DNA of 64,000 bases from Maniola hyperantus (taxonomy: Eukaryota > Arthropoda > Insecta > Lepidoptera > Nymphalidae). Position numbers and translations under genes: made by a program. Of this stretch, positions 61,201-64,000 are shown in pieces; the stretch's first letter is position 1, and every line of letters starts with the position of its first letter. Location: the NCBI RefSeq assembly GCF_902806685.2, contig NC_048541.1, positions 2,043,465 to 2,107,464 on the forward strand, read 5' to 3'. A model generated the notes under the pieces. That model saw nothing but the letters and a program-made list of their open reading frames with translations. It searched no databases and was not told the origin of the DNA.

Positions 61201-64000
61201 TTACATCCCGGGGAACATAAGTTTTTATCCCGGAATTCAAACAGTTCCCACGGGATTCTTTAAGGCCCATCCGCTTAACCGATTTGTATACAATTTGATA
61301 CAGAAGTAGCTTGCGTCCCGGAAATTAACATAGGCAACTTTCTATCTATAAATTTCTATCCCACTAATACCTAAATACCTAAATCCACGCGGGCGAAGTC
61401 GTGGGCATCATCTAGTTCATGAATATTTATCTTCTGGTAGACCGAAGAATGTTATTTTTACTCGAACACAATTATTAATGTTAGCCCTTGACTGTGATCC
61501 CACCTGGTGATAAGCGACGATTTCATTAATATTGACTTGACAGAAGGGCTGGCTCATTTTTTGCGCAACGGATCAGCCTGGCTGTCCAGCACGTTGCTAT
61601 CATTCAGTTTTAGGCTGAGTTAGCGAATCAGTCCGCAATTACTTACGTAGGATCTAGTGACTTTTTAACCGACTTCCTCTATATAGATCCATACTTCTAA
61701 TGTATGAAGTCGAGCATAATAAAAGAAACTAGAAATCAAAGCGTGAAGCTCACCCGACTTCAACATACATCATGATCAACCCATCGCCAGCTTACTACAG
61801 AACACGGGTCTCCTCTCAGAGTGAGAAGGATTTTGGCCATAGTCTACCACGCTGGCTATGTGCGGATTGGCAACATATATACACGTGTAGAAACAAAAGT
61901 TATTTTTTAATTTGTAGTGGTTTTGGAGTCGGTTTTTTTTAATAATTTTTTTATCTTTCTAAATGTATTGATGATGATTTGGGTATTTTCTCTTTCAGAA
62001 CGATCGGTGCCACAATCCACCTTCTGAAAGGATGTTTGGGCTCAGGAATCCTCGCGATGCCATCGGCGTTCAAGAACGCTGGTACAGTGGTGGGCATGAT
62101 TGGGACGATCCTAGCGGGTGTCATCTGTACGCACACCGTCGCTTTAGTGGTAAGGACTTTTGGAAACGAAGCTTCTTCTTCTTCGTGTGAGCTTTTCACG
62201 CCCCATCCGTATAACCAATTTTGATTTATTTTGTACACAGTTAGCTTACATCCCTTTTAGTGGACAAGCTACTTTTTATGCCGAAAAATCAAAGAATTTT
62301 CACTCTTCTAGAGAATCTCTAAACTTGACAGATCGAAGTATATCTAGTGCTGATCTTTTCCGCGGGAAGCATTATGATGATAGACCTGTCATTTTAGAGA
62401 TTGTGTTGTGTATATAAGTCCGCAAATTGTTATTGCGCTGGAACCATGTCTCATTAACATAGAAATGACGTCATTTTGACGTAAGCCGAAATAAAAATAT
62501 ATCATCAGCTCGAAACTTCAGTCTAGTGCTGACGTCACTAAAATGGCGGCTACGCGCATTAGAAATTCGCGGGACTTAATATAACAGAATTTGTCACATT
62601 AACATTTTATTAATTTAAAACTCGAGCGAAATCAGTGCGCTTCAGCATATTATATAATAATCTTTACAAAGAAACATTCTTAACATTGTTATTTCGTCTT
62701 TTCTCCCTTTTGTAGTATTGTCACAGTTCACTTTGGTATTGTAATAAAAACATGACAATAAGAGTCTTTTGTATGTTTGAATAATAATTAAATTTTCAGG
62801 TCAGGTCGTCCCAGGAGCTTTGCGTCATAGCGAAGAAGCCTTCTATGGGATTTGCTGAAACGTGCGGTGCGGCTTTTACCTACGGCCCCAAGAAATTACA
62901 GAGCTGGGGGTCTTTTGTACGGTGAGGGTTTTTTTAAACTTTTAAGGTCGATTTATATTGGCAGGGAACTGAATCGATTTTTTGAAGTTTGTCGAAGCAT
63001 ATATTGATTTCTATCTCCACAATGTAAGGCACCAATTTGTACCGAGAAAAAAGTTTGCGTGAATACCGAGAAAAACCTACATCCATGCAGGTGAAGTCGC
63101 GAGGATAGTCTAGTAAAGAATAGAAATGCGTTTTATTCAAAAGTGAATCAAAATAATATGTTGTTTTTTTTTATTACAATAAAACTTAAAGCTAGCCTTA
63201 TCTAATTACTATACAAATCATGCCCGCGTAGAATGGTGCCAAGAATACTAGCTGCACTGGACACTGGACAGCCAGGCTGATCCGTTGCGCAAAGAATGAA
63301 CCAGCCCATCTGTCACCAGATGAGCCTATCAATCGCAGTGAAATGTCTCGTTTTTCTTTGCCACTAAGACTCCGTGGCCCCAGGGTCTCCATGGCAAACT
63401 GATCAAAATGTTGTTTTTTTTTTTATTACAGAACAGTTATTGACTATTCGATGGTTGTAACGTACTTAAGCTTGCTATGTGTCTACACGGTGTTCATCGC
63501 GTCGTCAGTTAAAGAGGTATTTTTATTTATTTTAAGGCCGCGTTAGGTATAACGCGTATTTGAATTCACTCACCCATTTTGTTCCACTCAGCCTGGTAGA
63601 CTCGCTTTATTCAAGAGCTCATCGCGAGCTGTTCGTTTCGCGCTAACAAAAACACTCATCGTTCGATAGAACCGATAGAAGTCCACTACAATATAGGGGT
63701 CCTGTAGAGACTTCCACGCGGTCCTAGTGAACTAGTGGGAGGCCTGCCAATACCATGGGACTACAACATAATATTATACAGGGTGGAAAAAAAATATGGG
63801 TCCTAAAGGGGAACTAATTTAAATCCTTAAGTTCCCCCGGAATCAAACCAGCTAGTAATTCAAAAACTAAACCGGTGTAAGACCTAAGTAATGTTTTTTA
63901 GAGAAATTTTATCTTTAACATTCACTCTGTATGATTGGATTGACTAGTGAAATAGTGTTTATTTTTTTAATTTTTAGCTGGTTGGATTCCCGGGTGAAAC
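52246..64000 (+). CDS. SLC36/PAT-type proton-coupled amino-acid transporter, N-terminal part (runs off the window)
   Basis: Exons 52246-52286, 57364-57483, 61999-62149, 62800-62921, 63432-63516 and 63978-64000+ join in phase to give 180 residues starting MTQKEKQADNFNS. Residues 1-40 are polar and cytosolic. Then come the family signature YNPFEHREVEHPNS (about 41-54), the first transmembrane helix with HLLKGCLGSGILAMPSAF, a second helix (VVGMIGTILAGVICTHTVAL), a loop with GFAETCGAAFTYGPKKLQSW, and a third helix (VVTYLSLLCVYTVFIASSV). GSGILAMP is the unwound-helix substrate motif of this superfamily. Members have about 450-500 residues and 11 helices, so more than half lies beyond 64000. Known family role: H+-coupled or facilitative amino-acid transport at plasma or lysosomal membranes, linked to growth signalling (Drosophila pathetic). 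Lepidoptera have several paralogues, so no symbol is given. Confidence 0.93.
52450..52745 (-). mobile_element. RTE LINE 3' end
   Basis: ACCGATAGACGTCCACTGCT, TTGCGCCGTCTGAATCCAGC, CATTGCCACTTCAGCTTTGC; reads IAKLKWQWAGHI on the minus strand. Lies in transporter intron 1. Confidence 0.8.
52952..53238. mobile_element. MITE M, copy 4
   Basis: Same ends and core as copies 1 and 3; a two-base deletion in GAGAGTCG. Bases 53239-53855 include no gene; 53240-53470 resembles a decayed repeat with CAAATTTCATTTGATTTGAA. Confidence 0.85.
53856..54033. mobile_element. TA-flanked MITE (GCGGCCGAAAG family), intact
   Basis: CAGTACTCGGCAGAAAGTAA ... TTACTTTTGGCCGCGTACTG with TA outside; keeps the GACATTTCGGCTTTG empty site used to date the 3727 Helitrons. 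Confidence 0.82.
54105..54320 (+). mobile_element. Helitron-like type 1 variant leading into a tandem array
   Basis: TTGTTGGTTTGTTGCTTGTA, TCACGCCGCAACAGAGCGAC, CACGCGGTCGAAGTAACGAG. Confidence 0.65.
54243..54620 (+). repeat. Tandem array of Helitron 3' ends, four units
   Basis: TTTTTATCCTGGAAAATCAA starts units near 54248, 54331, 54428 and 54524; each ends CGGTCGAAGTAACGAGCATC plus AATGAATAAGCTGA in the last units. Period about 84-97 bp. Confidence 0.8.
54690..55100 (+). mobile_element. SINE C scrap followed by two tandem SINE B 3' parts
   Basis: TTTCTCTGGTTTGGTCTAAT (SINE C), then GAGAGTTTTCCATAATGCCA and GGGAGTTTTCCATAATATTG, each followed by GGGTCTGAAAGCTACTC. Confidence 0.65.
55373..55590 (+). 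repeat. Repeat family D, first half of an inverted pair
   Basis: CCGGCCAAGGGCGAGTCAGG to TAGTCACTCACTTCGAAAGT. Confidence 0.75.
55575..56092 (-). repeat. Repeat family D, second half of an inverted pair, with an insert
   Basis: TCTTTCTGTCAAGAAACCTA to ACTTGGCCGGTTTTTT; interrupted at 55874-56017. Confidence 0.75.
55874..56017. mobile_element. GC-rich 144-bp insert with 11-bp target duplication
   Basis: TCCTACAAAAT flanks it at 55863-55873 and 56018-56028. It contains GTTTCGAACCCATACGGGGT (a B-box-like GGGTTCGAAAC on the minus strand), CGCACGCGCCGCGG and GTGCACGTGGG. The element family is unrecognised. Confidence 0.6.
56396..56700 (-). mobile_element. Chimera of Helitron types 3 and 1
   Basis: Type 3 sequence (GAGCTGCCCTGGCGAACTTC-like to GATTTGCGATCAGCAACACA) switches at about 56548 into type 1 (TCCTTCCCCGGGATGTAAGC to TTTATAATATTAGTATGG). 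Confidence 0.65.
56857..56945. mobile_element. Half copy of the GTCCGCGACAGG MITE
   Basis: TATAGTCCGCGACAGGTCGA and GGTATGAGGCGGGGGACG, as at 7208. Bases 56946-57363 are ordinary intron. Confidence 0.65.
57364..57483 (+). CDS. Transporter exon (cytosolic N-terminus)
   Basis: Acceptor TTTTCTTGTTTCAG, donor TC|GTAAGT. Gives A-DLTTNTGFESTLSID followed by AYNPFEHREVEHPN. The overlapping AG two bases later leads to an early stop, which fixes the acceptor. The FEHR-x-x-EHP motif is characteristic of insect SLC36 proteins. Confidence 0.92.
57606..57685 (-). other. tRNA-like sequence, probably SINE or tRNA relic
   Basis: The minus strand has a perfect T arm, GCAGGTTCGAATCCTGC, after GCAGAAGAC. No plausible D arm or anticodon arm follows, and the acceptor halves (GCAGTAAGC / CAGTTACGC) do not pair well, so it is not called a tRNA gene. 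Confidence 0.35.
57725..57963. mobile_element. MITE with ACTACYCGTGCGC ends
   Basis: ACTACCCGTGCGCGATAAGT and ACTTATTGCGCACGAGTAGT are inverted; inside, TTGTACTGTAGACAA pairs with TTGTCTACAGTACAA. Confidence 0.75.
58383..58808 (+). repeat. Repeat family D inserted in repeat G
   Basis: AAAAAACCGACCAAGTGCGA to GGCTACGGAACCTTTAAA; repeat G parts (GACGACAATCATGCTT and CGCGCTTGCCTAGAAGATGC) lie on either side. Confidence 0.75.
59330..59486. mobile_element. MITE (TTGTACACAATCTCTAAACT family)
   Basis: GTGGCTAATTCAGTTGTACA and TGTACAAGAGAATCGGCCCC. Bases 58886-59329 carry only an ACCGACTTC-family scrap near 59040. Confidence 0.75.
59505..59838 (-). mobile_element. SINE C, full-length copy with tRNA-like head
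   Basis: On the minus strand: GGTGGTGAGCGCTGTGGTCT, B box GGTTCGATTCC, GGTCTGGTCGGGTGGGAGGC, AACTGCCATACCCCTTCCAG, A-rich tail. The reference copy for the family here. Confidence 0.82.
60164..60358 (-). mobile_element. Helitron-like type 1 variant
   Basis: CTAGCTGATGCCCGCGACTT, AAAACAAACACACTTTCGCA, ATGGGTACTGAT. Confidence 0.75.
60410..60660. other. Non-repeat island in transporter intron 2
   Basis: GC-richer than the intron around it and free of the repeat families seen elsewhere; contains the ecdysone-type palindrome and GGAGGCGAGCCGCAACTCGA. No splice-bounded open frame. Confidence 0.4.
60582..60594. promoter_or_regulatory. Perfect ecdysone-response-element palindrome (IR-1)
   Basis: AGGTCACTGACCT is a perfect inverted repeat of the nuclear-receptor half site AGGTCA with one spacer base, matching the known EcR/USP consensus. 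It lies in intron 2 of the transporter, inside about 250 bp (60410-60660) where I recognise no repeat. By chance a perfect 12-base match would be expected well under once in 64 kb. Function is inferred. Confidence 0.5.
61095..61415 (+). mobile_element. Helitron-like type 1 with partial internal duplication
   Basis: TCCATACTAATATTATAAAT after A to CATCATCTAG before T; the AACCGATTT...TACAGA block appears twice. Confidence 0.78.
61490..61650. repeat. SINE C scrap and repeat H
   Basis: TTAGCCCTTGACTGTGATCC (SINE C); GCGCAACGGATCAGCCTGGC is shared, inverted, with 63240-63310. Confidence 0.55.
61672..61945. mobile_element. ACCGACTTC-type MITE split by a SINE B 3' end
   Basis: ACCGACTTCCTCTATATAGA and AGAAACAAAAGTTATTTTTT match the arms at 28370-28560; ATGATCAACCCATCGCCAGC to GGATTGGCA (61771-61870) is SINE B, minus. 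Confidence 0.7.
61999..62149 (+). CDS. Transporter exon (transmembrane helices 1-2)
   Basis: Acceptor TTTTCTCTTTCAG, donor GTG|GTAAGG. Encodes TIGATIHLLKGCLGSGILAM then PSAFKNAGTVVGMIGTILAG and VICTHTVALV. An ATG 20 bases upstream (61979) is inside the intron and is not the start. Confidence 0.95.
62160..62420. repeat. Helitron and MITE scraps in transporter intron 3
   Basis: GTGAGCTTTTCACGCCCCAT is type 1 Helitron; TCTAAACTTGACAGATCGAA to TTTTAGAGATTGTG resembles the GTACACAATCTC MITE. Confidence 0.55.
62800..62921 (+). CDS. Transporter exon (loop between helices 2 and 3)
   Basis: Acceptor AATTTTCAG, donor CG|GTGAGG. Encodes VRSSQELCVIAKKPSMGFAE then TCGAAFTYGPKKLQSWGSFV. The GFAE...GP pattern is typical of the family's third-helix approach. 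Confidence 0.94.
63230..63400. repeat. Repeat H in transporter intron 4
   Basis: GGACAGCCAGGCTGATCCGT and AAGAATGAACCAGCCCATCT; inverted relative of 61560-61620. Confidence 0.55.
63432..63516 (+). CDS. Transporter exon (helix 3)
   Basis: A long T-tract and ATTACAG precede it; the donor is GAG|GTATTT. Encodes TVIDYSMVVTYLSLLCVYTV then FIASSVKE. Confidence 0.92.
63671..63735 (-). mobile_element. RTE LINE 3' scrap
   Basis: CGATAGAAGTCCACTACAAT and TAGAGACTTCCACGCGGTCC match the RTE terminus. Confidence 0.6.
63978..64000 (+). CDS. Transporter exon, cut by the window end
   Basis: Acceptor TTTTTAATTTTTAG ends at 63977; seven codons LVGFPGE are visible in the expected phase. This is probably the start of the extracellular loop after helix 3. 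Confidence 0.8.

Noticed and set aside
61979..62224. ATG-initiated frame over the transporter helix exon
   Set aside because: The ATG is in the intron upstream of the acceptor at 61998, and the frame runs through the donor at 62150.

Overview
The window looks like nuclear DNA of a butterfly or moth (Lepidoptera). It is AT-rich and intron-rich, and it is filled with short repeat families typical of that order: Helitron-like elements ending in a CGCGGACGAAGTCGCG hairpin plus CTAG, tRNA-derived SINEs with ATGATG tails, RTE-type LINE 3' ends, and (GTCT)n-bearing interspersed repeats. No bacterial, plasmid, organellar or viral signature was seen. All calls come from reading the sequence and from family knowledge; no database search was run.

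Two host genes are supported, transcribed away from each other. On the minus strand at 14205-6164, four exons with matching splice phases encode 240 residues of an ELOVL4-type very-long-chain fatty-acid elongase, including the HVYHH box. The first coding exon (about 30 residues) and the short C-terminal exon are missing or uncertain. A candidate 5' exon lies at 24125-23976 and a weak candidate last exon at 1137-1054. On the plus strand from 52246 to the window end, six exons encode the first 180 residues of an SLC36/PAT-type amino-acid transporter (the family of Drosophila pathetic). It runs off the right edge. Its second intron carries a perfect ecdysone-response palindrome at 60582-60594.

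The roughly 38 kb between the two genes, and nearly all intron sequence, is a mobile-element graveyard: Helitron-like elements (at least three related 3'-end types), three tRNA-SINE families, several LINE 3' fragments, many terminal-inverted-repeat MITEs, foldback elements and a roughly 280-bp tandem repeat. Layers can be read from interrupted copies: Helitron within MITE (3683-4465), SINE within MITE within SINE (4651-5241), Helitron within Helitron (18300-18702), LINE within Helitron (39060-39605), MITE within Helitron (51620-52116). Several give an empty site and so define ends and target duplications.

The best candidates for something new are: a 1.22-kb pogo/Tigger-like element (29326-30546) that keeps only a 50-residue pipsqueak-type DNA-binding domain and is studded with copies of one motif, including a perfect 32-bp palindrome; a 1.36-kb ORF1-only LINE derivative with an 11-bp target duplication (25383-26739); a 393-bp foldback element with about 130-bp arms (37278-37670); and a GC-rich hairpin island (35190-35440).
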